Positions 17,214 through 26,912 of a stretch of DNA of 64,000 nt are shown here, piece after piece. A program made the position numbers and the translations under genes. The notes below the pieces were generated by a model, which ran no database searches, was not told where the DNA came from, and worked only from the letters and a program-made list of their open reading frames with translations. Source of the DNA: an uncultured Ruminococcus sp. (GTDB lineage: Bacteria > Bacillota > Clostridia > Oscillospirales > Acutalibacteraceae); assembly GCA_902765625.1 (NCBI GenBank), contig CACXAO010000010.1, positions 1 through 64,000 on the forward strand, in the 5' to 3' direction. Position 1 is the first letter of the stretch; the number at the start of each line of letters is the position of its first letter.

Positions 17214-17940
17214 GCGAATTTTAAAAAATTGAATATAAATATACAACCGCTTATTTTATTGCGTAAAAATATGCAATTTTCAATTGAAACAAGCTTTCTG
17301 CGAGCGCATGCGACCGCATACAGGACGAAAAAAATAAAATTTTAATTGCATATAAATAACTAATTTATTTTTTGCTTCTGCGACCGTATACGATCGTATA
17401 CAAGAAGAAGAAGAAAAAGAAGAAGAAGAAGATAAAGAAGAAGATAAAGAACACACACTCTTTTATGCGCGCGCGTGAAAATCGCAAAAGCGTTTAAAAC
17501 GCAAAGCAGACCGTCTGCTGACAGTCTGCCTCGCGATTGTGTGTTTTATGAAAATGAATGTCCCATTAAGAGCATTGCATTTTACCTATGCCGTCCGAAA
17601 ACCCTCTCTATCGCCTCAAAATCCAGTATTTATGCGGCGTTTCGGTGATTTCCTGAGTCTTATTATACAAAAAATTTCCGTCATTTTCAAGAGGAAAATG
17701 ACGGATTTGTCTTTTCTAAACAGCAAATATGACAAATTGCACATATTCTTTAAGTCAGGTTTGTGCAGTATTTTCGCGAATTCCTTGCTAATCCGCGAAA
17801 TTCGAGGGTTTTCGATTTTCGCTATCGGCAAATAATACAAAAAAGTGTTGGTGATTTTGACAGGTTATAATTCTTATACAGAATTTCAAGGCACGATTTT
17901 ATTGAACTTAAAAAAATTTTTAAATATTTCGAACATTTGT
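17214..17940. other. Long AT-rich non-coding stretch with small repeats, palindrome and hairpin
   Basis: No credible gene was found here; open frames of 74-98 codons lack ribosome sites and overlap on both strands. It holds a pair of 10-base tandem duplications 80 bases apart (17301-17320 and 17381-17400, motif CGAYCGYATR, with one variant unit), the second including the perfect 16-base palindrome GTATACGATCGTATAC (17386-17401). A purine tract of GAA/GATAAA units follows (17402-17451). A 12-base-pair hairpin lies at 17677-17705. An unannotated small RNA is possible but unproven. Confidence 0.6.
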
Positions 17941-17969
17941 TTGCAATTTCTGAGAATATGGGTTATAAT
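17941..17969 (+). promoter_or_regulatory. Sigma-A promoter of the small two-gene cassette
   Basis: TTGCAA (17941-17946) and TATAAT (17964-17969) with a 17-base spacer. The ATG at 18058 lies about 80 bases after the expected transcription start, leaving a leader with no obvious structure. Confidence 0.7.
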
Positions 17970-18057
17970 AGAATTACAGGGATTTCGGAACGCCCCGCCG
18001 AAAAAACTGCGCGAAAAGACAGTAACGAATAACTCACTGCAAAAGGAAGGACGAAAG

Positions 18058-18264
18058 ATGAATTATCTTGCATGGTCAATGGAATACAAAAACACCGCGG
18101 ACGAACTCGCCAAGGTGATAGATAAACTTAAAGCTCAGCGCGCAAGCGCTTCTCCGTCAGTCAAAAAGGAGCTTGACCGCAAAATCTCCAAGTTCCGCAT
18201 TTATTTCCGCGAATGTATGGAAACCGCTTCGCTGCTCAGGGAAAGGCACAGTGACGCCGCATGA
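18058..18264 (+). CDS. Small helical protein, function unknown (partner of sigma-like gene)
   Basis: The 68-residue protein (MNYLAWSMEYKNTADELAKV at its start) is predicted to be mostly alpha-helical, with a basic Lys/Arg-rich middle and heptad-like hydrophobic spacing that suggests a coiled coil. The ATG has AAGGAAGG nine bases upstream. The stop overlaps the next ATG by four bases (ATGA), so the products are made together. No catalytic motif is visible. It may act as a partner or modulator of the HTH protein downstream; this is inferred only from the overlap. Confidence 0.7.
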   Translation: MNYLAWSMEYKNTADELAKVIDKLKAQRASASPSVKKELDRKISKFRIYFRECMETASLLRERHSDAA

Positions 18265-18557
18265 GAACTCCTGTTTACCGCCTTACGGAACATAACGAGA
18301 ACCGCTACAGCATGATGAGCGGTCAATTCAAATCAGGCTCCGACAACAGCGCCGAGCGCAAAAGGATGTGCAGTATCCTCAACAAGGCGATGTACGACAC
18401 ACTCACTCATCAGCAGCTGTGCTGCCTGCTGGGATACATAAACGGCATTCCCCAAAAGCAGATTGCCGAGGAAATGCACCTCTCGTGCTCAACCGTCTGC
18501 CGCCACATCAAGGCGGCTAAAACAAAGCTGCAGCGCATTGCTAAATATTACTCGTGA
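18261..18557 (+). CDS. Sigma-70 region 4-like helix-turn-helix protein
   Basis: The 98-residue protein ends with a helix-turn-helix of sigma region 4 type: LTHQQLCCLLGYINGIPQKQ, IAEEMHLSCSTVCRHIKAAK, then a basic tail. No region 2 is present, so it cannot be a complete sigma factor. Standalone region-4 proteins of this size are common near mobile or competence-type loci in Firmicutes, where they act as DNA-binding regulators or split sigma parts. It overlaps the upstream gene by four bases. Its last ten bases overlap the end of the convergent HAD gene. Confidence 0.8.
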   Translation: MRTPVYRLTEHNENRYSMMSGQFKSGSDNSAERKRMCSILNKAMYDTLTHQQLCCLLGYINGIPQKQIAEEMHLSCSTVCRHIKAAKTKLQRIAKYYS

Positions 18558-19387
18558 CCGCGCTTCTGGGCGGCGTTCTCGTGAAACAGCACGTCGCTGA
18601 TGGACATCTTGCGGATTATGTTGCGCACGGTCACGTCAAGTCCGCTGCCCTCGCGGTAGTCGGCAGGATAGATAAAATCCACCCTGTTGCGTTCGAGGAG
18701 CGCTTCAACCTTCTTTCTGTCCTGATAAACCGCGATGGAGTAGCCGCCGTAAGCCTTCATCATCTTCATGCACGGCACGTCCGAAAGCCCGTCGCCGATA
18801 TAAATCATATTGCAAAACGGCACGCGCTTGCTGTCGTCGGGCATTGAGCGGTTCAGGTCAACGTCGTTTTCAACATCGAGCACGCCCTTGTTTATCCGGT
18901 AAACAAACTGCGTCTTGTTGGTGTAGTTAACGTCGGTTTTCGGCCAGACGGGCTTGCCCGATGAGTCGTAGAGGAACTCGCAGGCAAAGATGCTGCGGAA
19001 TTTTCCGGCGATTCTGGTGCCCTCGATTATCTCCTTCATTCCCGACGAGATTATGTAGTGCTCGACCACAACGCCGCATTCGCTGCCGAAGGCGTTTATC
19101 CGCTCAAACCAGTCCTCTACCCCGTCGAAAAACTCAACGCTCCTGCCCATTTCAACAAGCTCGCTGCGGCGAAGCGGCTTACCGCGCTGCTCAGACATAC
19201 GCACCATCGCGTACATATAGGCGAGAACGGAATCCATGTGCTCGCGGCTGCCGAGGTCGTTCGCAAAGCTCCAGAACTCTCCGCTGTCCATACCGAGGCT
19301 CGGAATAAAGCTGTATTCCTGCATATCGCGCGTTGAGAGCGTGCGGTCAAAGTCGTACATCAGGGCGACAATCGGTTTTTCGGTCAT
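18548..19387 (-). CDS. HAD-superfamily phosphatase (phosphoserine phosphatase-like)
   Basis: A soluble protein of 279 residues. HAD motif I is DFDRT (12-16, with nucleophile D12 and acid/base D14), motif II is ISSG, and motif IV is GDGLSDVPCM. A helical cap lies between I and II. The substrate is unknown. The layout resembles the SerB-like branch of HAD enzymes found in clostridia. The ATG follows GGGAG ten bases upstream. It is transcribed alone; its end overlaps the convergent sigma-like gene. Confidence 0.85.
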   Translation of the reverse strand: MTEKPIVALMYDFDRTLSTRDMQEYSFIPSLGMDSGEFWSFANDLGSREHMDSVLAYMYAMVRMSEQRGKPLRRSELVEMGRSVEFFDGVEDWFERINAFGSECGVVVEHYIISSGMKEIIEGTRIAGKFRSIFACEFLYDSSGKPVWPKTDVNYTNKTQFVYRINKGVLDVENDVDLNRSMPDDSKRVPFCNMIYIGDGLSDVPCMKMMKAYGGYSIAVYQDRKKVEALLERNRVDFIYPADYREGSGLDVTVRNIIRKMSISDVLFHENAAQKRGHE

Positions 19388-19533
19388 AAAAAAGCACTCC
19401 CTTCCGCTTAAATGATATCACATTAATACCGCGATTGCAATCGGTTTTTTGGTCTGAGCCAAACGGCGGCAATCATATCTCCGGCGAAAAAATCATATCC
19501 TGTTTTGTAAGAAAATATGACGGAGGTAATAAA

Positions 19534-20457
19534 ATGTCAGAATATCTGCCCGAGGGAAGGCTTTTGACCGACCCCGAGAATATCCATAAAATCAGCTCGC
19601 CTAAGCTGCTGCGCGAGGCTTGCGAGCAGGAAGCGGTGATTGAAGCCAGAGCAGTTATGTGCGACGCGGGTCACAACCTGACCGTAGACCTCGGCTGTAT
19701 GCGCGGAGTGATTCCCCGGGAGGAAGGCGCGCTCGGAATACGCGACGGCAGCGTCAGGGATATCGCGATAATATCGCGCGTCAACCGACCCGTATGTTTT
19801 ACGGTGACAGGATTTAAAACCGACCGCTCAGGCGCCGAATACGCTGTGCTTTCACGCGAGAAGGCACAGAAAAAATGTATGGAGGCTTACATCTCGTCAC
19901 TAAGAAAAGGCGATGTGGTTGACGCGAAGATAACCCACCTCGAGAGCTTCGGAGCGTTCGCCGACATAGGCTGCGGAATCGTCGCACTGATGCCGATCGA
20001 CGCGATCTCTGTCTCGCGGATAGAGCACCCGAAGGAGCGTTTTTCGGTGGGAATGGACATACGCGCGGTGGTTCGCTCGCTCGAAAACGGCAGAATCAGC
20101 CTGAGCCACAAGGAGCTTTTGGGAACGTGGGAGCAGAACGCCGCCCGTTTCCGCGCTGGCGAGACGGTCTCGGGAATCGTGCGCAGCGTGGAGCACTACG
20201 GCGCGTTTGTGGAGCTAACCCCGAACCTCGCAGGTCTTGCCGAAAGCCGCGCAGGAGTTGAGGCAGGTCAGCAGGCGAGCGTTTACATCAAGAGCATTAT
20301 TCCCGACAAGATGAAAATCAAGCTCATTATTATCGACACCTTCGACTACAAATACAACCCCAAGCCGCCCGAGTATTTTTTCAGGGAGCGACACCTCGAC
20401 CGCTTTCTCTACTCGCCCGAGGGCTGCAAAAAGCGCGTTGAAACGGTTTTTGACTGA
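19534..20457 (+). CDS. S1-domain RNA-binding protein
   Basis: I start at ATG 19534 (MSEYLPEGRLLTD) because CGGAGG lies seven bases upstream; the open frame before it has no such site. The 307 residues hold three S1-like beta barrels: a divergent one (about 25-105), then GDVVDAKITHLESFGAFADI and GETVSGIVRSVEHYGAFVEL. It is shorter than ribosomal protein S1 and resembles the S1-like proteins of clostridia that may bind mRNA or ribosomes. The C-terminal 50 residues (KYNPKPPEYFF) are not S1. Function is inferred from fold only. Confidence 0.85.
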   Translation: MSEYLPEGRLLTDPENIHKISSPKLLREACEQEAVIEARAVMCDAGHNLTVDLGCMRGVIPREEGALGIRDGSVRDIAIISRVNRPVCFTVTGFKTDRSGAEYAVLSREKAQKKCMEAYISSLRKGDVVDAKITHLESFGAFADIGCGIVALMPIDAISVSRIEHPKERFSVGMDIRAVVRSLENGRISLSHKELLGTWEQNAARFRAGETVSGIVRSVEHYGAFVELTPNLAGLAESRAGVEAGQQASVYIKSIIPDKMKIKLIIIDTFDYKYNPKPPEYFFRERHLDRFLYSPEGCKKRVETVFD

Positions 20458-20537
20458 GCATTGTACCGTTTATCGCCCTGTGCTCGCTTGAATAAACCGC
20501 CGCGTTGTGGTATGATATGAGCAAGGAGTTGATTTGG

Positions 20538-21719
20538 ATGGAAACGATTTTGCTCATAATCGGAATTGTCGCCGTTATTTTACTTGCGGTGCTGATTGTT
20601 TTAATTCTGATTCAGAATAATAAACGCGTCGACGAACAGTATCTTGCGCGGCAGATAAGCACGGATATCTCCCGTCAGCAAAGCGAGCTGCGGCAGGAGC
20701 TGAGCGCGCAGACGCAAAACTCCATAAGCGCGATGGGCGGAATGCTCGAAAACCGTCTGCAGGGCTTTGCAGCGTCGAACAGCCGCGAGCTTGAGGGTAT
20801 TCGCGAAACCGTTGAAAAGCGGCTCAACTACATTCAGGCGGACAACAACCGTCAGCTTGAGGAAATGCGCAATACCGTTGACGAAAAGCTCAACAAGAGT
20901 CTTGAAGAAAAACTGAACAACAGCTTCTCGCTCGTCAGTCAGCGGCTCGAGCAGGTTTACAAGGGTCTCGGCGAAATGCAGAACCTCGCGGTGGGAGTCG
21001 GCGACCTCAAAAAGGTGCTCTCTAACGTAAAAACGCGCGGTATTCTCGGCGAAATCCAGCTCGGAAGCATTCTCGCGGAAATCCTCTCGCCCACCCAGTA
21101 CGAGGAAAACGCCGCCACAAAGCAAGGCTCGCGCAACCGCGTTGAGTTCGCGGTGAAGCTGCCTGCGGACGACGGAGGGTTTATTTACCTGCCGATAGAC
21201 TCGAAATTTCCGGGCGACACCTATCTTGCTCTGCGCGAGGCTGTCGAAAGCAGCGACAAGGCGCAGCTTGAACAGTGCGAAAAGGCGCTGCTGAACACTA
21301 TCCGCAGCGAAGCAAAGGACATCCACGACAAGTACATCGATCCGCCGCACACCACGGACTTTGCGGTTATGTTCCTGCCGTTTGAGGGCTTGTACAGCGA
21401 GATTGTCAACCGCGGAATGGTTGAGGAGTTACAGCACAAATACAAGGTGAGCATTGCCGGTCCGAGCACAATGGCGGCGCTGCTGAACGCGCTTCAAATG
21501 GGCTTCCGCACGCTCGCGGTTCAAAAGCGGAGCGCCGAGGTCTGGGATGTGCTGCGCAGCGTAAAGAAAGAATTCGACAGCTTCTCCGACGTGCTCGAAA
21601 AAACTCAGACGCGCCTCGATCAGGCAAACAAAGAGCTTGACGCGCTTGTCGGCGTGAGAACAAGGCAAATGCAAAAGCAGCTCGCAAAGGTAAGCTCTTC
21701 TGAGAGAGTTGAGAGTTAA
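20538..21719 (+). CDS. rmuC: RmuC family DNA recombination protein
   Basis: The ATG at 20538 follows AAGGAG by nine bases and begins METILLIIGIVAV, an N-terminal membrane helix (about 3-27). A long coiled coil (about 40-150) is followed by the RmuC nuclease-like domain with KTRGILGEIQLGSIL, the VEFAVKLPADDG strand, PIDSKFPGD and FLPFEGLYSE. RmuC limits recombination between inverted repeats in E. coli, a striking role next to a repeat-rich locus. The final residues SERVES and the TAA stop are encoded by the heptamer repeat that begins at 21702. Confidence 0.93.
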   Translation: METILLIIGIVAVILLAVLIVLILIQNNKRVDEQYLARQISTDISRQQSELRQELSAQTQNSISAMGGMLENRLQGFAASNSRELEGIRETVEKRLNYIQADNNRQLEEMRNTVDEKLNKSLEEKLNNSFSLVSQRLEQVYKGLGEMQNLAVGVGDLKKVLSNVKTRGILGEIQLGSILAEILSPTQYEENAATKQGSRNRVEFAVKLPADDGGFIYLPIDSKFPGDTYLALREAVESSDKAQLEQCEKALLNTIRSEAKDIHDKYIDPPHTTDFAVMFLPFEGLYSEIVNRGMVEELQHKYKVSIAGPSTMAALLNALQMGFRTLAVQKRSAEVWDVLRSVKKEFDSFSDVLEKTQTRLDQANKELDALVGVRTRQMQKQLAKVSSSERVES

Positions 21720-21854
21720 GAGTGGAGAGTTAAGTGAAGGGCGGGACACCCGCACCCGATTTAAATGATTAAACGGAAAGGTCTGACAAAGCGTCAAGCC
21801 TTTCCGCTTTTTTATTATTCTGAAAAAGAAAATATCTAAACTCTAAACTCTCAA
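21702..21854 (+). repeat. Composite heptamer-flanked repeat element (R3)
   Basis: The left end has heptamer units (GAGAGTT, GAGAGTT, AAGAGTG, GAGAGTT) followed by the hairpin block GGGCGGGACACCCGCACCCG seen at 1931-1950. The right end is AAACTCT-AAACTCT. The left end codes for the last residues and stop of rmuC; the right end supplies the TGA stop of uvrA on the other strand. The element also contains the rmuC terminator. Confidence 0.8.
21774..21813 (+). terminator. Rho-independent terminator after rmuC
   Basis: CGGAAAGG (21774-21781) pairs with CCTTTCCG (21799-21806), with an inner TGAC/GTCA stem, and six T residues follow at 21808-21813. It lies inside the repeat element and points towards the convergent uvrA end. 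Confidence 0.85.
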
Positions 21855-24667
21855 AGAAGCGGTTTCAGATACAATCCCGTGTACGAATCGGGGTTCTGCG
21901 CAACCTGCTCCGGCGTGCCCTGCGCGACGATCTGACCGCCCATGTCGCCGCCCTCGGGTCCGAGGTCGATAATATGGTCGGCGGTTTTGATGAGGTCGAG
22001 GTTGTGCTCGATCACGACAACCGTGTTGCCGCCCTCAACGAGCAGTTGAAGCACATCTACAAGGCGGTGAACGTCTGCGATGTGAAGTCCCGTGGTCGGT
22101 TCGTCGAGGATATATATCGTCCTGCCTGTGCTGCGCTTCGAAAGCTCCGTCGCGAGCTTGACGCGCTGCGCCTCGCCGCCCGAAAGCGTAGTTGCCGGCT
22201 GACCGAGCTTGATATAGCCGAGGCCTACGTCGTAGAGGGTCTTTAGGCGGCGGTAGAGCTTAGGAAGGTTCGCGAAGAACTCCATAGCTTCCTCAACGGT
22301 CATGTCGAGCACGTCCGAAATGCTCTTGCCCTTGTACTTTACCTCAAGAGTTTCGCGGTTGTAGCGCTTGCCCTTGCAGACCTCGCACGGAACGTAGACG
22401 TCAGAGAGGAAGTGCATTTCTATCTTTATAATTCCGTCGCCCTGACATGCCTCGCACCTGCCGCCCTTGACGTTGAACGAGAAACGGCTCTGGTCGAAAC
22501 CGCGCATCTTTGCGTCCTGAGTTGTGGCAAACAGCGCGCGGATGTCGGTGAACAGCCCGGTATAAGTCGCGGCGTTCGAACGCGGCGTTCTGCCGATCGG
22601 GCTTTGGTCGATCTCAATCACCTTGTCGAGGTTCTCGATGCCGCGCAGCTCCTTGTGCTTTCCCGAAATCGTCTTGGCGCGGTTCAGCTCGCGTGCGAGG
22701 GTCTTGTAGAGAATCTCGTTGATGAGCGAGCTTTTGCCCGAGCCTGAAACGCCCGTTACGCAGACAAGCTTGCCGAGCGGAATCTTAACATTGATATTCT
22801 TCAGGTTATTCTCGGCGGCTCCGCGAATCTCGAGGAACTTGCCGTTGCCCTTTCGCCTTTCAGCAGGAACGGGAACCGCGCGTCTGCCGCTCAGATACTG
22901 ACCGGTTATTGAAGCCTCGCACGCCTTGATTTCGTCCACGTTGCCGGTGCAGACGATCTGACCGCCGTGGATTCCGGCGCCGGGTCCCACGTCAACAATG
23001 CAGTCGGCGGCGTACATTGTATCCTCGTCGTGCTCGACCACGATCACCGTATTGCCGAGGTCGCGCAGCCGCTTGAGAGTGCCGAGAAGCTTCTCGTTGT
23101 CGCGCTGATGAAGTCCGATGCTAGGCTCGTCGAGGATATAGAGAACACCCATCAGCGAGCTGCCGATTTGCGTGGCAAGGCGGATCCTCTGGCTTTCGCC
23201 GCCGCTCAGGGTGCCCGCGCTGCGCGAAAGGGTCAGGTAGCCCAGACCCACGCTCTTGAGGAAGTTGAGGCGTTCGGTGATCTCCTTTATGATTTCCTCG
23301 CCGATTATCTTCTCCTTCTCGCTCAGCTCGAGCGACTGAATGAAGTCGATCGCGTCGACAACGCTCTTTTTGCAGAAGTCGGCAATATTGATTCCGCCCA
23401 CGGTGACGGCTAAGCTCTCCTTGCTCAGGCGGTCGCCCTTGCAGTCGTCGCAGGGGATTTCAGCCATATAGCTGCGGATCTCGTCCTTTATCCAGTTGGA
23501 CGAGGTCTCGCGGTAGCGGCGGTCGAGGTTAGTTATCACGCCCTCAAACGGGTGCTCGTAGGTGCCGCTGCCGTAGACGTTCCGGCGGTGCATGGTGAGC
23601 TTTTCGTCGCCCGTGCCGTAGAGTATCTTCTGAACAACGTCGTCGGGCAAATCGCGGATAGGCGTGCTCAGCGAGAACTTGTAGCGCCTGGCGAGCGCGT
23701 CGAAGTACATAGCCGCTATGGTGCTGCCCTCCATCGCCCAGCCGCCGCCTTTTACGCCGCCGTCCTTTATGCTTTTATTCCTGTCGGGAATTATTTTATT
23801 CTCGTCGATCTTGAGGAAAACGCCCAGACCCGTGCACTTCGGGCAGGCTCCGAACGGATTGTTGAACGAGAACATACGCGGCGTAAGCTCGTCGATGCTG
23901 ACCCCGTGGTCGGGACAGGCGTACTTCTGCGAAAATACTACGTCCTCGTCGCCGAAATTGACCATGACGATGCCGCCGCTGTGCTTTGAGGCGGTCTCGA
24001 TGCTGTCGGAAAGCCGCGAGGTTATCTCGGGCTTGATCACCAATCTGTCGACGATGATTTCTATATTATGCTTTTTATTTTTCTCTAAAGGAATTTTCTC
24101 TTGGAGATCGTAGACTATTCCATCGGCGCGTACGCGTACAAAGCCTGCCTTTCGCGCGCTGTCGAGCACCTTGGCGTGCTCGCCCTTTCTGCCGCGGACA
24201 ACGGGCGACATTACCTGAATCTTCGTTCCAACGGGATAGGTCATTATTTTGTCGACGATCTGGTCTACCGTCTGCTGGCGTATCTCGCGGCCGCAGACCG
24301 TGCAGTGAGGCACGCCGATCCTCGCGTAAAGCAGTCGCAGGTAGTCGTAGATCTCGGTTACGGTGCCGACGGTCGAACGCGGATTCTTGGATGTGGTCTT
24401 TTGGTCGATCGAAATCGCCGGGGATAGTCCCTCTATGCTCTCGACGTTCGGCTTGTCCATCTGACCGAGAAACATTCGCGCATACGACGACAAGCTCTCG
24501 ACATAGCGGCGCTGACCCTCGGCGTAGATCGTATCGAAGGCGAGCGAGCTTTTGCCCGAGCCGGACAGACCCGTGATGACCACGAGCTTCTCTCGCGGGA
24601 TTTCGACGTCTATATTTTTAAGGTTGTGTTCCTTTGCGCCTTTTACAATAATTCTTTCAAGTGACAT
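21851..24667 (-). CDS. uvrA: Excinuclease ABC subunit UvrA
   Basis: UvrA is the damage-recognition ATPase of nucleotide excision repair. The 938 residues hold two ABC modules with P-loops [12 protein letters not shown] and [12 protein letters not shown] and signatures [12 protein letters not shown] and [12 protein letters not shown]. It also has zinc clusters ([13 protein letters not shown] with CEVCKG) and the first-module insertion for UvrB binding. The ATG overlaps none of its neighbours and a promoter lies 33 bases before it. The stop codon lies in a heptamer repeat. No uvrB is near. A weak LexA-like half site (CGAAC) stands upstream of the -35 box. Confidence 0.97.
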   Translation of the reverse strand: MSLERIIVKGAKEHNLKNIDVEIPREKLVVITGLSGSGKSSLAFDTIYAEGQRRYVESLSSYARMFLGQMDKPNVESIEGLSPAISIDQKTTSKNPRSTVGTVTEIYDYLRLLYARIGVPHCTVCGREIRQQTVDQIVDKIMTYPVGTKIQVMSPVVRGRKGEHAKVLDSARKAGFVRVRADGIVYDLQEKIPLEKNKKHNIEIIVDRLVIKPEITSRLSDSIETASKHSGGIVMVNFGDEDVVFSQKYACPDHGVSIDELTPRMFSFNNPFGACPKCTGLGVFLKIDENKIIPDRNKSIKDGGVKGGGWAMEGSTIAAMYFDALARRYKFSLSTPIRDLPDDVVQKILYGTGDEKLTMHRRNVYGSGTYEHPFEGVITNLDRRYRETSSNWIKDEIRSYMAEIPCDDCKGDRLSKESLAVTVGGINIADFCKKSVVDAIDFIQSLELSEKEKIIGEEIIKEITERLNFLKSVGLGYLTLSRSAGTLSGGESQRIRLATQIGSSLMGVLYILDEPSIGLHQRDNEKLLGTLKRLRDLGNTVIVVEHDEDTMYAADCIVDVGPGAGIHGGQIVCTGNVDEIKACEASITGQYLSGRRAVPVPAERRKGNGKFLEIRGAAENNLKNINVKIPLGKLVCVTGVSGSGKSSLINEILYKTLARELNRAKTISGKHKELRGIENLDKVIEIDQSPIGRTPRSNAATYTGLFTDIRALFATTQDAKMRGFDQSRFSFNVKGGRCEACQGDGIIKIEMHFLSDVYVPCEVCKGKRYNRETLEVKYKGKSISDVLDMTVEEAMEFFANLPKLYRRLKTLYDVGLGYIKLGQPATTLSGGEAQRVKLATELSKRSTGRTIYILDEPTTGLHIADVHRLVDVLQLLVEGGNTVVVIEHNLDLIKTADHIIDLGPEGGDMGGQIVAQGTPEQVAQNPDSYTGLYLKPLL

Positions 24668-24699
24668 AGCTCTGATTCCTGTCGTATATTATTTATATT

Positions 24700-24728
24700 A
24701 GTATACCACATTTATTTTAAAATATCAA
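24700..24728 (-). promoter_or_regulatory. Sigma-A promoter of uvrA
   Basis: TTGATA (24728-24723) and TATACT (24705-24700) are separated by 17 bases, ending 33 bases before the uvrA ATG. Confidence 0.7.
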
Positions 24729-24763
24729 GCGTTTTTCGTAAGTTTGTTCGAAATCTTGGCAAC

Positions 24764-24796
24764 AAAAAGCGGCGGAAGCTTATTACTCCCACCGCT
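24764..24796 (-). terminator. Rho-independent terminator after ftsH
   Basis: On the minus strand an 11-base-pair stem with two G-U pairs (24796-24786 with 24778-24768) closes a seven-base loop and is followed by a run of five T. It stands five bases after the ftsH stop and shields uvrA from read-through. Confidence 0.85.
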
Positions 24797-24801
24797 CGTT
24801 A

Positions 24802-26826
24802 TTATTCTTCTGCGGAATTATTATCCTTATTTTCGGTCGTGCCGTCAACAGTGTTCGCTGTTGCTTCGGCAAACCCGGAAACAGACTCTTCTTCCTCGGG
24901 CTCCTCGGCAGGCTCCACGTAAGTGCCGTTCATAACAGCCTCAAAGTCCGCGCCGCTCATCTTTTCGTGCTTGATCAGATACGCGGCGATCTCGTGCAGC
25001 TTGTCGATGTTCTCGCTGAGCAGCTTCTCTGCCTTTGCGTAGGCGTCGTTGACTATCTCAAGCACAAGCTCGTCGATCTTGGCGGCGGTAGCCTCGCTGT
25101 AGTCCTGAGTGCGCGCCATATCCCTGCCGAGGAATACGCTGCCGCTCTCGGAGCCGTAGTTTACGCAGCCAAGCTCCTTGGTCATGCCGTACTTGGTGAC
25201 CATCGCGCGCGCGGTCTTTGTCGCACGCTCGATGTCGTTGGACGCGCCTGTTGAGATGTCGTCGAGGATCAGCGCCTCAGCAACGCGTCCGCCGAGGGAT
25301 ACCACGATATCCTCGAGCATTTCACTGCGCGAATTGTACGACTTGTCCTCGGTGGGCAGAGGCATTGTGTAGCCGCCTGCCATGCCGCGGGGTATGATCG
25401 AGATCTCGTGAACGGGATCCTGAGTTTCGAGCACGTCGAAGAGGATCGCGTGACCTGCCTCGTGATAAGCGGTCAGCTTCTTCTCCTTGTCGCTCATTAC
25501 CTTGCTCTTTTTCTCCGCGCCGACTACGACCTTGATCGTCGCTTCCTCGATCTCCTTCATGGTGATCGCCTTTTTATCGGCACGCGCCGCGAGGAGAGCT
25601 GCCTCGTTGAGCAGGTTTTCGAGGTCGGCTCCGGTGAAGCCCGCGGTGGTCTTGGCGATGGTGCGGAGCTTTACGTCGGGAGCAAGCGGCTTTTTGCGCG
25701 CGTGAACCTTGAGGATGGCCTCACGGCCGTTAACGTCGGGATAGCTTACGACAACCTGACGGTCGAAACGTCCGGGTCTGAGGAGAGCCGGGTCGAGAAC
25801 GTCGGGACGGTTGGTCGCGGCGATCAGGATTACGCCCTCGTTAACGCCGAAGCCGTCCATCTCTACAAGCAGCTGGTTGAGGGTCTGCTCGCGCTCGTCG
25901 TTGCCGCCGCCGAGACCTGCGCCTCTCTGTCTGCCGACAGCGTCGATCTCGTCGATAAAGATGATACACGGAGCGTTCTTCTTCGCCTGGTCAAAGAGGT
26001 CGCGGACGCGCGACGCACCTACGCCGACGAACATCTCTACGAAGTCCGAACCCGAAATTGAGAAGAACGGAACGCCTGCCTCGCCTGCAACTGCGCGCGC
26101 AAGGAGGGTTTTACCGGTTCCGGGAGGTCCCACGAGCAGCACGCCCTTTGGAATGCGCGCGCCAAGCTTGTTGAACTTATCGGGATTTTTAAGGAACTCG
26201 ACTACCTCGGCAAGCTCTTCCTTCTCCTCGTCGGCTCCTGCAACGTCGTCGAAGGTTGTCTTGCGCTTTTCGTCGTTTGTATTTTTGATTTTAGCCTTGC
26301 CGAAGTTCATCTCTCTGCCGATGCCTCCGCTGCCCATGCGCTTCATCAGGAATATCCATGCGCCGATGAAGATGGCAACCATGATGATCGTCGGGATGAG
26401 CTCGAGCAGGAACGAATTGTCGCTCGCACGGATGTAGTTGTACTTTACAGGCTCGTCGGGCGTTGACTTCTCGTTGATCTGGTCGATAAACAGGCGGATA
26501 TCGGCGAGCTGTCCCTTGACGACGACCTTGGACTTGGTTTCGGTCTGCTCTCCTACCCCCGCGAGAGCTGTGAGCGGATTGCTGGCGGCGCTCTCCTCGG
26601 TTTTGGGATACGCCTTCTCGCCCTCCTTGAGGGTGATTTCAATCGCGCCTGTGCCGTAGTTGATCGTGTAGCTGTCAACCTTGTCGTCGATGAAGTACTG
26701 CACAAGCTCGGAGGTCTTGGGAGAGTCCGACTGGCGCGTACTGAGGAAAATCGCGGCGACAATAATCAGCACAATCGGGATTGCGAGATAGAGCAGCAGG
26801 TTGCGCGTCCTCTTTTTATTGTCCAA
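24802..26826 (-). CDS. ftsH: ATP-dependent zinc metalloprotease FtsH
   Basis: FtsH degrades misassembled membrane proteins and short-lived regulators. The 674-residue product starts with TTG (26826) behind AAGGAG. It has two membrane helices (about 10-25 and 135-155) flanking a periplasm-side domain. The AAA module has [19 protein letters not shown] (Walker A), [10 protein letters not shown] (Walker B) and an R-finger segment RPGRFDRQV. The protease site is HEAGH. The C-terminal tail is acidic and disordered. The order tilS-hpt-ftsH matches B. subtilis. Confidence 0.96.
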   Translation of the reverse strand: MDNKKRTRNLLLYLAIPIVLIIVAAIFLSTRQSDSPKTSELVQYFIDDKVDSYTINYGTGAIEITLKEGEKAYPKTEESAASNPLTALAGVGEQTETKSKVVVKGQLADIRLFIDQINEKSTPDEPVKYNYIRASDNSFLLELIPTIIMVAIFIGAWIFLMKRMGSGGIGREMNFGKAKIKNTNDEKRKTTFDDVAGADEEKEELAEVVEFLKNPDKFNKLGARIPKGVLLVGPPGTGKTLLARAVAGEAGVPFFSISGSDFVEMFVGVGASRVRDLFDQAKKNAPCIIFIDEIDAVGRQRGAGLGGGNDEREQTLNQLLVEMDGFGVNEGVILIAATNRPDVLDPALLRPGRFDRQVVVSYPDVNGREAILKVHARKKPLAPDVKLRTIAKTTAGFTGADLENLLNEAALLAARADKKAITMKEIEEATIKVVVGAEKKSKVMSDKEKKLTAYHEAGHAILFDVLETQDPVHEISIIPRGMAGGYTMPLPTEDKSYNSRSEMLEDIVVSLGGRVAEALILDDISTGASNDIERATKTARAMVTKYGMTKELGCVNYGSESGSVFLGRDMARTQDYSEATAAKIDELVLEIVNDAYAKAEKLLSENIDKLHEIAAYLIKHEKMSGADFEAVMNGTYVEPAEEPEEEESVSGFAEATANTVDGTTENKDNNSAEE

Positions 26827-26867
26827 ATTATTTCACACTCCTTGGATAATTGGTGGTCAGCGTAACA

Positions 26868-26900
26868 CGGTCAGGCGTCTTTTTAAAAGGAAACTGACCG
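26868..26900. other. Stem-loop between hpt and ftsH
   Basis: CGGTCAG (26868-26874) is complementary to CTGACCG (26894-26900), around an AT-rich loop. There is no T-run on either side, so it does not look like a classical terminator. It lies in the 86-base gap upstream of the TTG start of ftsH and could be an RNA stabiliser, attenuator or protein site. Function unknown. Confidence 0.4.
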
Positions 26901-26912
26901 ATAATCACTGTT

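Noticed and set aside
17539..17840. Overlapping 98- and 74-codon frames on opposite strands
   Set aside because: No ribosome site, AT-rich composition, hairpin inside, no recognisable motif.
24735..24748. Possible LexA box upstream of uvrA
   Set aside because: Only one half site (CGAAC) fits; the second half has at least two mismatches and lies upstream of the -35 box.
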